Origin: Nocardia pseudobrasiliensis NBRC 108224
Lineage (GTDB): Bacteria; Actinomycetota; Actinomycetes; Mycobacteriales; Mycobacteriaceae
Direction: 5' to 3'
NCBI RefSeq assembly: GCF_001613105.1
Contig: NZ_BDBS01000048.1
Location: forward strand, 1-64,000
Length of the DNA stretch: 64,000 nucleotides
Shown one piece after another: positions 57,456 to 64,000 of this stretch. The notes beneath the pieces are model-generated. The model worked only from the letters and a program-made list of their open reading frames with translations. It was not told the origin of the DNA and searched no databases. A program made the position numbers and the translations under genes. Each line of letters begins with the position of its first letter. Positions within the stretch are counted from its first letter, which is position 1.

Positions 57456-58892
57456 TCAGCGACCGGATCCGCTGGGCGGGGGATTGCCGATCGGGTATTG
57501 AACGAGGGCCGCGATGAGCGTGCCGACCTTGCGCAGCCATTCCGGCCAGGTCGACGGGTCCAGCGCCATCGAGCCCACATCGTTGAAATGGCAGCCCGGC
57601 GCGACCGGAACGCCGTCGAAACGATCCTTCATCCAGATCATCTCCTTGGCCCAGCCGATGAGCATCAGGGAGCCGTGCTCGCTGAAGTTGTCGCGGGTGT
57701 ATTCGATGCGCGCCGCGGGGTCTTTGCAGTAGGTGGCGTAGAGGTCGTTGACCGGACCGACGGGCGCGAGCCAGTCCGGGTTGGAATGGAACATGAACAC
57801 CGGCATATCCGGTGTGGCGTGGCCCATTCGGATCTTGTCGAAGACCTCCGCGGGCACCGGATCGGAGTACGGGTCCGGGCGATCGAACAGTCCGGTCAGA
57901 TTCACGAACGGCAGTACGCCGAACGCCCACATGCAGAACGGGGCCTTGATCGCGGCCATGGCCTTGCCGAAACCGTTCATGTGCTGGTCGTAATAGGTCT
58001 GCAGCTGCGGGTATTCGCGCGCGGTGGCGAGCATGGCCGACAAGGCGATGCCGGAGGTCATATTGTTGCTGGCCATCCTCGCCGCCGCCAGCAGATCCGG
58101 GGCGATGCCGCCCATCGCCGAACCGACGATATTCAATTCCGGTGCGTAGGAAGCCTTCTCCTCGGCGGCATGGCCGGTGGCCACCGCGCCGCCGGAGTAG
58201 CCGAGCAGCCCGACCTTGGTGGCGACGCCGTCGAGCCCGAGCTGGTCGAAGTTCTCCGCGGCGCGAACGCTGTCCAGGGTGATGCGCGCATTGAGCGGGC
58301 CCGCGCCGAAGGCCATATCGGGGCCGTCGAAATCGGGCATGTTCAGCGCCCAGCCGAAGCCGAGGGCGGTTACGGCGTCGATGAAATCGGTATTGAGCCC
58401 GAACGCGCCCGAGATCGGCGCGGGCACCGAGGCCATCTGCAGTTCATAGGACGGCGCGCAGTATTTCGCGCTGGAGTCGATCGGGAATTGGTAGGACAGC
58501 AGATTGCGGGGTGAGCCGCCGTTGTCCCCGCGCGGTTTGGCGACGGTGGTGACCGCGGCAATGGGCTCGCCCCGGGTGTTGGTCGAGCGGAACGACAGCT
58601 GCCAGGCATCGATGTTGTACGGCCACACCGAGAACGTCGCGAGATGGACCTCGCGCGCGGCGATGATCTCACCGGGCTTCTTATCGGCGACGATCGCCGG
58701 ATCCGGTCGGTAGAACGCCGCGTCGAACTCCGGCGGGGTGGGCGGAATCGGAAACGGCAGCACCGGCTGCACCGGTACGGGCGGCTCGGCCCACACCGGT
58801 GCGGCCGTGGCGACCAGGGTTACCGCAATCAGCACCGATACTTGTGCAAATGACCAACGGCGGAGGAACTTCTTTGTTTCGACGACAACCAT
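57456..58892 (-). CDS. Secreted triacylglycerol lipase (LIP family)
   Basis: A 478-aa exported lipase. The signal peptide has hydrophobic core SFAQVSVLIAVTLVATAAP (14-32) and cleavage near VWAEP. The nucleophile is S233 in LLGYSGGAVATGHAAEE; MPVFMFHSNPDWLAPVGPVN and CHFNDVG probably carry the acid and histidine. Length and order match the secretory LIP lipases of Candida and Nocardia/Mycobacterium. It is convergent with glpT, one base apart. The region 58893-59054 upstream is AT-rich and holds an ATGAAT-N5-ATTCAT palindrome, a likely promoter/operator. Confidence 0.88.
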   Translation of the reverse strand: MVVVETKKFLRRWSFAQVSVLIAVTLVATAAPVWAEPPVPVQPVLPFPIPPTPPEFDAAFYRPDPAIVADKKPGEIIAAREVHLATFSVWPYNIDAWQLSFRSTNTRGEPIAAVTTVAKPRGDNGGSPRNLLSYQFPIDSSAKYCAPSYELQMASVPAPISGAFGLNTDFIDAVTALGFGWALNMPDFDGPDMAFGAGPLNARITLDSVRAAENFDQLGLDGVATKVGLLGYSGGAVATGHAAEEKASYAPELNIVGSAMGGIAPDLLAAARMASNNMTSGIALSAMLATAREYPQLQTYYDQHMNGFGKAMAAIKAPFCMWAFGVLPFVNLTGLFDRPDPYSDPVPAEVFDKIRMGHATPDMPVFMFHSNPDWLAPVGPVNDLYATYCKDPAARIEYTRDNFSEHGSLMLIGWAKEMIWMKDRFDGVPVAPGCHFNDVGSMALDPSTWPEWLRKVGTLIAALVQYPIGNPPPSGSGR

Positions 58893-58993
58893 GTCGCACT
58901 CCTCGGAAGGGCACTATAAGTCAAGGCCCGTCCGGGTAAATGCGAGCCCAGCGGTATCGAACGCGACAAGATCATTTTTGTCAACATTGGCTA

Positions 58994-59010
58994 ATGAATT
59001 ATGCATTCAT
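58994..59010. promoter_or_regulatory. Inverted repeat ATGAAT-N5-ATTCAT upstream of the lipase
   Basis: ATGAAT (58994-58999) and ATTCAT (59005-59010) form a perfect inverted repeat in an AT-rich patch about 100 bases upstream of the lipase ATG on the minus strand. It may be an operator or part of the promoter; no specific regulator can be named. Confidence 0.35.
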
Positions 59011-59054
59011 ACAATTTTCGCGGTGAACTATTGGGCGGAGGCTCGGCCGGATCC

Positions 59055-59681
59055 CTAGCGGCCCGCCGTGCGGGCCTCGGCGGTCGCCTTCAGATCGCGC
59101 AGCCACAGTTCCAGGCCGCCGCCGAGCAGTCCGGTGGCGGTCGGCACGTCCGCCTCGGCCTGGGCTCCGGTCCAGGTCTCCTCGGTGTGCACCGCGACCC
59201 CGCCGGGGACCTCGGTGAAGGTCCACACGTGGACGCCCTCATCGATGCGCACGCCCTCGCCGATCGCGGGCCCGCTCCACAGAATGCAGTGGCCGTCGTC
59301 GATGCGGCGCACCGTGGAGGTGATGTCCATGACGGTCGCGGCGGTGGTGGCGGTGGCGGGACCCGGTGTGGTCCAGCGGAATTGGGAGCCCGGCTGCAGG
59401 GATCGGCCGTCGTCGATGCGATCCATGCTCAGGACCGGCCGCTGCCAGCTCGGCCAGCCCTCGACATCGGTCTGCGTATCCCACACCGTCCGCAGCGGCG
59501 CGTCGATCAGAACGTCGGCCCGATAGCGGACGAGGGCCGCGGGGTTGGTGCCCTCACCCTGGCACTGGGCCGGGCCGAAATGCTGCGCCCGCGGGGACGC
59601 CGCCTGGGCGTTCGGTGCCGCGACGGCGAGTGTGCCCGCGATGGTGAGGGCGAGGGCCAGAGCGGCGGTGCGATGCTGCAT
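59055..59681 (-). CDS. Secreted SRPBCC (START-like) family protein
   Basis: A 208-aa exported protein. A signal peptide spans about 1-29 (RTAALALALTIAGTLAVAA). The mature part has the SRPBCC helix-grip pattern: RYRADVLIDAPLRTVWDTQTD, WPSWQRPV, GSQFRW, DDGHCILWSG and VHTEETWTG, then a C-terminal helix LLGGGLELWLRDLKATAEAR. Most such proteins are cytosolic, so export is notable; a lipid- or polyketide-binding role in the envelope is possible. GAAAGG precedes ATG 59681. It is divergent from the S9 peptidase, across the MerR-type promoter. Confidence 0.82.
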   Translation of the reverse strand: MQHRTAALALALTIAGTLAVAAPNAQAASPRAQHFGPAQCQGEGTNPAALVRYRADVLIDAPLRTVWDTQTDVEGWPSWQRPVLSMDRIDDGRSLQPGSQFRWTTPGPATATTAATVMDITSTVRRIDDGHCILWSGPAIGEGVRIDEGVHVWTFTEVPGGVAVHTEETWTGAQAEADVPTATGLLGGGLELWLRDLKATAEARTAGR

Positions 59682-59777
59682 GGGAAACCTTTCGTGACGT
59701 CGAATCATGGTGTCCAGCTTCGCGATCGGAAGGTCGTCGTCGCGTCGGTGACTTTCGCCTATCCGATTGCCGACGGA

Positions 59778-59811
59778 CTTGACTGTGCCGTCTCGGCACG
59801 GTGTCGACTGG
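59778..59811 (+). promoter_or_regulatory. MerR-type promoter upstream of the S9 peptidase
   Basis: TTGACT (59779-59784) is followed by the palindrome GTGCCG-TCT-CGGCAC (59785-59799) and then GTGTCGACTGG. About 19 bases separate the -35 from a weak -10 (TCGACT), the long spacing used by MerR-activated promoters. The sequence is nearly identical to 61710-61743 before the MerR gene, differing at a few positions. Confidence 0.7.
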
Positions 59812-59836
59812 GGGCGCCTCAGCCGAAAGGACCGTC

Positions 59837-61714
59837 ATGCCGCTTCCGGAACCGCTCACCGTGGAAGACCTGTTCGACTCGCCGACCCGCGCGGGCGCGA
59901 CGATCTCGCCGGATGGCACGCGCTACGCCTTCCTCGCGCCATGGCGCAATCGCCTGAATGTCTGGGTGCAGGACCTGGATTCGCAGACGTCGCCGCGCTG
60001 CGTGACCGCAGACGAGAACCGCAGCGTCTTCCGCTACCGCTGGTCCAATGACGCGCGGTGGCTGCTCTATCAGCAGGACGGCGACGGCGACGAGAACTGG
60101 CATCTGTTCCGGGTGGATCCGGCGGATCCCGACGCGGGTGCGGTCGATCTCACGCCCTTTCCGGGGGCGCGTGTGCTCGCCTACGAATTGCCCCGCGGCC
60201 GTGCCGATATCGCGATCGTGCAGCTGAACCAGCGCGACGTGCTCGAATTCGACGTCTACGAACTCGATCTCGTCACCGGCGAACTCACGATCCTGGCCCG
60301 CAATCCGGGTCGCGTCGCGGGCTGGCTGTCCGGTGACGAGGGGGAGCTGTTCGCCACCGTCATGACCGCCGAGGGCGATCTCGAGCTGTGCCGGTGGGAG
60401 GCGGGCACTTTGCGCACGGTGACCACCTTCGACGGTATCGACTATCCGCTCGGCGTCTTCCCGATGCTGCCGACCCCGGACGGATCCGGCATCTGGCTCG
60501 GGTCCAATCGCGGCACCGATCGGACCCGATTGGTCCGCCTCGACGTGACCACTGGCGTGGAAGTCGAGATCGACAGCCATCCGACCTTCGATCTGGACAC
60601 CCGCGGCATCGCTTCCGACGGCCAGCTGACGCCGCTGATCCGCGATCCGCGTACCGGCGAGCTGATCGGGGTGCGCTATCTCGGCGAGCGGCAGGTCATC
60701 CACGCGCTGGATCCGGGGTTCGCCGCTGTGCTGGAACGACTCTCGGCCCTGTCCGACGGCGATATCGACGAATTGACCTGTGACGACAGCGGTCAGCGCT
60801 GGGTGGTGAACTTCGCGCACGACCGCGATCCGCACGTCACCTACTACTACAACCACGCCACGGGCGAGCACCGGCTGCTGTTCCGACCGTATCCGCATCT
60901 GAATCCGCGTTCGCTCGCGCCGATGACGCCGGTGTCGATCACCGCGCGCGACGGCCTGTGCCTGCCGTCGTATCTCACGCTGCCCGTCGGCATCGAACCC
61001 GACCGGCTGCCGCTGGTGCTGCTCGTGCACGGCGGCCCGTGGGCGCGTGACAGCTGGGGTTACGAGCCGACCGCGCAACTGCTCGCCAATCGCGGATACG
61101 CGGTGCTGCAGATCAACTTTCGCGGTTCGACGGGATTCGGCAAGGCCTTCGTCCAGGCGGCGATCGGCGAATTCGCGGGCAGGATGCACGACGACCTGCT
61201 GGATGGGGTGCGATGGGCCGTGGCGCGCGGGTATGCCGACCCCGACCGGGTCGCCGTATTCGGCGGCTCCTACGGCGGATACGCGGCACTGGTCGGGGCC
61301 TCCTTCACCCCGGATGTCTTCGCCGCGGCCGTGGACTACTGCGGTATCTCGAATCTGGCGAACTTCCTGCGTACCGTGCCCGCCTTCGTGCGGCCGTATC
61401 TGATCAACAACTGGTTCCGATACGTCGGCGACCCGAGCGATCCGGATCAGGAGGCGGATATGCTCGCCCGCTCACCCATCACCCGGGCCGACCGGATCCG
61501 TATTCCGCTGATGGTGGTGCAGGGCGCCACCGATGTCCGGGTCGTCCAGGCCGAATCCGACAATCTCGTCGAGGCGCTGCGCGCTCGCGGCGTGCAGGTC
61601 GAATATCTGCTCGCGCCGAACGAGGGACACGGCTTCGTGAATCCGGAGAACGTGATCGGCATGTATCGCGCGGTGGACCGCTTTCTCGCCGAACATCTGG
61701 GCGGGCGGGCTTGA
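59837..61714 (+). CDS. S9-family prolyl-oligopeptidase-like peptidase
   Basis: A 625-aa cytosolic serine peptidase: an N-terminal beta-propeller region (about 1-370, with repeated TxSPDGTRYAFLA-type blades) and a C-terminal alpha/beta hydrolase domain. Catalytic residues are S478 in FGGSYGGYAALVG, D566 in GATDVRV, and H598 in NEGHGFVN; LLVHGGPWARDSW is the oxyanion strand. AAAGGA precedes ATG 59837. Its stop lies within the promoter of the following MerR gene, and both genes have the same promoter motif, so they form a regulon. Confidence 0.92.
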   Translation: MPLPEPLTVEDLFDSPTRAGATISPDGTRYAFLAPWRNRLNVWVQDLDSQTSPRCVTADENRSVFRYRWSNDARWLLYQQDGDGDENWHLFRVDPADPDAGAVDLTPFPGARVLAYELPRGRADIAIVQLNQRDVLEFDVYELDLVTGELTILARNPGRVAGWLSGDEGELFATVMTAEGDLELCRWEAGTLRTVTTFDGIDYPLGVFPMLPTPDGSGIWLGSNRGTDRTRLVRLDVTTGVEVEIDSHPTFDLDTRGIASDGQLTPLIRDPRTGELIGVRYLGERQVIHALDPGFAAVLERLSALSDGDIDELTCDDSGQRWVVNFAHDRDPHVTYYYNHATGEHRLLFRPYPHLNPRSLAPMTPVSITARDGLCLPSYLTLPVGIEPDRLPLVLLVHGGPWARDSWGYEPTAQLLANRGYAVLQINFRGSTGFGKAFVQAAIGEFAGRMHDDLLDGVRWAVARGYADPDRVAVFGGSYGGYAALVGASFTPDVFAAAVDYCGISNLANFLRTVPAFVRPYLINNWFRYVGDPSDPDQEADMLARSPITRADRIRIPLMVVQGATDVRVVQAESDNLVEALRARGVQVEYLLAPNEGHGFVNPENVIGMYRAVDRFLAEHLGGRA

Positions 61715-61743
61715 CAGTGCCGTAGCGGCATAGTGTCGACTGG
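61710..61743 (+). promoter_or_regulatory. MerR-type promoter upstream of the merR gene
   Basis: TTGACA (61711-61716) precedes GTGCCG-TAG-CGGCAT (61717-61731) and GTGTCGACTGG, closely matching the element at 59778-59811. TGA of the S9 peptidase gene (61712-61714) overlaps the -35. The 19-base spacer supports activation by the MerR protein encoded 33 bases downstream. Confidence 0.7.
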
Positions 61744-61775
61744 CACCCGAGACAGTACGAGAGGGGTGACGGGCC

Positions 61776-62489
61776 GTGGGATGGAGCACGCGGGAACTGG
61801 CCGAGCTCGCGGGTACGACGCTGCGCACCGTGCGGCACTACCACGAGATCGGCCTGCTCGACCAACCCGAACGCCGCGCCAATGGCTACAAGAGCTACGG
61901 CGTGACCCATCTGGTCCGGATGCTGCGGATCAGACGGCTCACCGGGCTCGGATTGTCGCTGGCGCAGATCGCGGCGATGGACGACGTCGACGAGCGCCCC
62001 GACGAGGCGCTGCGCGCGCTCGATGTCGAACTCGCGCAGACCATCGACCGGCTGCAGCGCACCCGCGACGAACTCGGCCGGATCCTGAGCGGGGAGGCAT
62101 CGACCCGGCTGCCGTCCGAATTGTCCTCGGTGGCCCCCGATCCGGCGATGAGCGATGCCGAGCGCTCGATGTATTTCGTGATGTCCAGCCTGGCCGGTCC
62201 GCAGGGCCTGCGCGCCTGTGCCGAGATGCTGCGAAACCATTGGCGCGTCGTCGAATTCGACACCCTGCCCGCCGACGCCGACGAGGGCCGCCGCGCGCGG
62301 GTGGCCGAGCTCATGACCGGCCGCGCGCGTGAGATGTTCGCCGAACACCCCGATATGGCGGCGTGGGCTCTCGACGCCCCGCGCGGGGAGCGGTTCGCCG
62401 CGGACACTCTGACCGAAGCGGTCCTGGATCTGTACAACCCCGCGCAGATCGATGTCCTGATCCGCCTCGGCAAAGCGATCAGCGGGTAG
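61776..62489 (+). CDS. MerR-family activator
   Basis: A 237-aa MerR protein: GTG-started helix-turn-helix (STRELAELAGTTLRTVRHYH, 4-23), wing LLDQPERRANGYKSYG, then a coiled-coil dimer helix (ALDVELAQTIDRLQRTRDEL) and a 110-aa C-terminal effector domain without the cysteines of metal sensors. The last part resembles a TipAS-like drug-binding domain only loosely. It should act at the two promoters at 59778 and 61710, making it autoregulated. Its 3' end overlaps the convergent LysR gene by 11 bases. Confidence 0.86.
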   Translation: MGWSTRELAELAGTTLRTVRHYHEIGLLDQPERRANGYKSYGVTHLVRMLRIRRLTGLGLSLAQIAAMDDVDERPDEALRALDVELAQTIDRLQRTRDELGRILSGEASTRLPSELSSVAPDPAMSDAERSMYFVMSSLAGPQGLRACAEMLRNHWRVVEFDTLPADADEGRRARVAELMTGRAREMFAEHPDMAAWALDAPRGERFAADTLTEAVLDLYNPAQIDVLIRLGKAISG

Positions 62490-63354
62490 TCGTCTCGGTC
62501 GGATAGGCGTCGATGACCGGGATGAGCCAGGTATCGGCCGTGCGGCGGACCAGCTGTGTGGTCAGTCGCATATCGACATCGATCAGCGGCAGTACGGCGA
62601 AGGCGTTCGGATCGATCTGCTGGGCGGCGTCGGATTCCGGGGCCATGATCGCGAATCGCCGTGTGTCGGTGAGCAGGAGCAGCAGGCCGCCGATATCGGA
62701 GAATGTCAGCCCCGAGTCGGGGCGCACACCCGCGTCGATGAGCACCTGCACCGCCCCCGGGGGCAGGGTCCACCGGCGGGGCGGGGGCACGCAGGTGAAG
62801 CCGCGTAAGTCCTTGGTCCGCAGAAACTTTCGGCCCGGGAAGTGGCGGGCGTCGAGAATCACCGCCATGGATTCGGTGGACAGTTCGGTGGCCGTCAGAT
62901 CCGGGTGGGTGATCGGAGCGCGGCAGAACGCGATATCGACCCGATCGGCGAGCAGTTCGGCCTCCATATCGCGCGAGGGCAGCTGGCGCGATTCGATGCG
63001 ATAGTCGGTCGCGAGGGTGCGCTTGATGCGTGAGATCTGTTCGCGCAGGCCGGGATTGAGGACGTCCGGTACGGCGATGCGCACGAGTGCGGGACTCTCG
63101 GAAGCGCGCAGCAGGCCCGGGACCGCGTCGAAGTCCGCCACGAGCCGTTCGGCGATGGGCAGCAGGGTCTCACCCGCCGGAGTCAGGCGGGTGTGGTGGG
63201 TCGATCGATCGAACAGCGGCCGCCCGAGTTCGCGTTCGAGCGCCCTGATCCGTTGGCTGAGCGGTGGCACCGACATCTGCAGGGCCTGGGCGGCCCGCGT
63301 GAAATTGAGCTCGTGGGCGACCGCGAGGAAGTACCGCAGGTGCCGTATCTCCAT
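62479..63354 (-). CDS. LysR-family transcriptional regulator
   Basis: A 291-aa LysR protein with N-terminal winged helix-turn-helix (MEIRHLRYFLAVAHELNFTR, then AAQALQMSVPPLSQRIRALE) and a periplasmic-binding-like ligand domain from about 90 (VRIAVPDVLNPGLREQI). It is divergent from the partial beta-propeller gene at 63492; the 137-bp gap is AT-rich (ACTAATTAGCTT) and should hold the operator. Effector unknown. Confidence 0.9.
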   Translation of the reverse strand: MEIRHLRYFLAVAHELNFTRAAQALQMSVPPLSQRIRALERELGRPLFDRSTHHTRLTPAGETLLPIAERLVADFDAVPGLLRASESPALVRIAVPDVLNPGLREQISRIKRTLATDYRIESRQLPSRDMEAELLADRVDIAFCRAPITHPDLTATELSTESMAVILDARHFPGRKFLRTKDLRGFTCVPPPRRWTLPPGAVQVLIDAGVRPDSGLTFSDIGGLLLLLTDTRRFAIMAPESDAAQQIDPNAFAVLPLIDVDMRLTTQLVRRTADTWLIPVIDAYPTETTTR

Positions 63355-63491
63355 GACTACCCATGCTAGCCTGCGGTTTTATCGCCGTGGACATACCGGT
63401 TTTCGGTCAATGGTCATTCACTTGATGACTTCAACTAATTAGCTTGGAGTCGGGCGGGCCGAACGGCCAGTGATATCGAGGAGGCGACCGA

Positions 63492-64000
63492 ATGTTCGAA
63501 TCGTTGCTGGTGCTCGGCATCACCACGAATGTGATCGAGCGGATCAGCCTCGCGGACGGGTCGGTGCGCACCGTCGTCGCCGATACCGGACCCGCTCCCG
63601 ACGGCCTGGTCGTGGACGCGCGCGGGGGCCGGATCTACTGGACCACGATGGGCCAGGCCCGGTCGGAGTCGGATTTCGACGCCGCCGACGGTTCGATCCG
63701 CTCCGCGCGTCTCGACGGATCCGATCAGCGCACGATCGTGCCCACCGGCTCGCTGACCACGGGCAAACAACTGGCAGCCGACTTCACCACCGCGCGTCTG
63801 TACTGGGGTGACCGCGAGGGATGCCGCGTCAGCCGCGTCGATATGGACGGGACCGGACTGACCGATCTGGTGATCAACGCGCCGACGGCCGACCGTACCG
63901 CCGAATGCGTCGGCGTCGCGGTCGACCCCGCGCAGGGGTACCTCTACTGGACGCAGAAGGGTCCGGCCAAGGGCGGCCGGGGTCGGATTCTGCGTGCGGG
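63492..64000 (+). CDS. YWTD-like beta-propeller protein, 3' truncated by window edge
   Basis: At least 169 codons are present. The product has repeated blades of the LDL-receptor YWTD or SMP-30-like type: GGRIYWTTMGQA, TARLYWGDREGCRVSRVDM and GYLYWTQKGPAKG, each followed by a D-G-T/S turn (DGSDQRTIV, DGTGLTDLV). GAGGAGG precedes ATG 63492. No signal peptide is seen in the visible part. Divergent position suggests control by the LysR protein. The C-terminus is outside the window. Confidence 0.82.
   Translation, partial: MFESLLVLGITTNVIERISLADGSVRTVVADTGPAPDGLVVDARGGRIYWTTMGQARSESDFDAADGSIRSARLDGSDQRTIVPTGSLTTGKQLAADFTTARLYWGDREGCRVSRVDMDGTGLTDLVINAPTADRTAECVGVAVDPAQGYLYWTQKGPAKGGRGRILRA

Noticed and set aside
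1..64000. tRNA, rRNA, insertion sequence, integrase or phage genes
   Set aside because: No cloverleaf with a CCA-proximal TTCGA arm, rRNA-like segment, transposase or integrase motif was noticed by eye on either strand; a dedicated tRNA or IS scan was not possible.

Overview
The window looks like chromosomal DNA of a mycolic-acid actinomycete, most likely Nocardia or a close relative. The support is internal: very high GC with GTG/TTG starts, an antigen-85-type mycolyltransferase, an LGFP-repeat envelope protein, an AcpM-like acyl carrier protein, EspR-like and WhiB3-like regulators, F420-type luciferase-like oxidoreductases, and three copies of the actinomycete DUF574 methyltransferase family. 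I saw no rRNA, tRNA, insertion sequence, prophage or CRISPR array.

Layout. 1-157: tail of glyA. 429-6091: six tightly coupled genes (glutamine-synthetase-like ligase, 2OG-Fe dioxygenase, pyruvoyl AdoMet decarboxylase, SnoaL-like protein, kynureninase-like PLP enzyme, MFS exporter) behind a 12-bp-arm inverted repeat. I regard this as the best candidate for an undescribed small-molecule pathway. 6060-7094: fatty acid desaturase. 7219-10115: NamZ-type exo-muramidase coupled to a serine hydrolase, probably muropeptide recycling. 10140-16114: acetolactate-synthase-like enzyme, antigen-85-like mycolyltransferase, M28 peptidase, a broken iron permease gene and an XRE/TPR regulator. 16508-20528: an unrecognised 513-aa helical protein, two DUF574 methyltransferases and an EspR-like regulator that share TGCTACG half-sites. 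20845-27238: LLM oxidoreductase, DUF2252, DUF1003, a phospholipase C pseudogene in three frames, and a TetR/AhpD-like divergent pair.

27744-37858 is a seven-gene operon that encodes a complete choline-to-glycine route: choline dehydrogenase, betaine aldehyde dehydrogenase, Rieske betaine demethylase, dimethylglycine oxidase and monomeric sarcosine oxidase, plus an APC permease and an IclR regulator. Repeated GTTGC-N7-GCAAC palindromes precede it. 38263-45363 is mostly envelope and regulatory genes (mucin-like membrane protein, lytic transglycosylase lipoprotein, WhiB3/STAS pair, serine hydrolase, acyl carrier protein, LGFP protein, small membrane proteins).

45535-46769: a 29-codon ORF with a near-perfect Shine-Dalgarno sequence and a 31-bp inverted repeat precedes a polyprenyl diphosphate synthase. 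46870-51703: LLM oxidoreductase, APH-like kinase, TetR, and an alpha/beta hydrolase/MarR divergent pair around a perfect 27-bp palindrome. 51759-57454: TetR, third DUF574 methyltransferase, terpene synthase-P450 operon, GlpT-like transporter. 57456-64000: secreted lipase, secreted SRPBCC protein, S9 peptidase and MerR regulator under two nearly identical MerR-type promoters, a LysR regulator, and the start of a beta-propeller gene cut by the window edge.

All functions are read from motifs and family resemblance by eye; no database search was run. Start codons were chosen from ribosome binding sites and family length and are flagged where uncertain.
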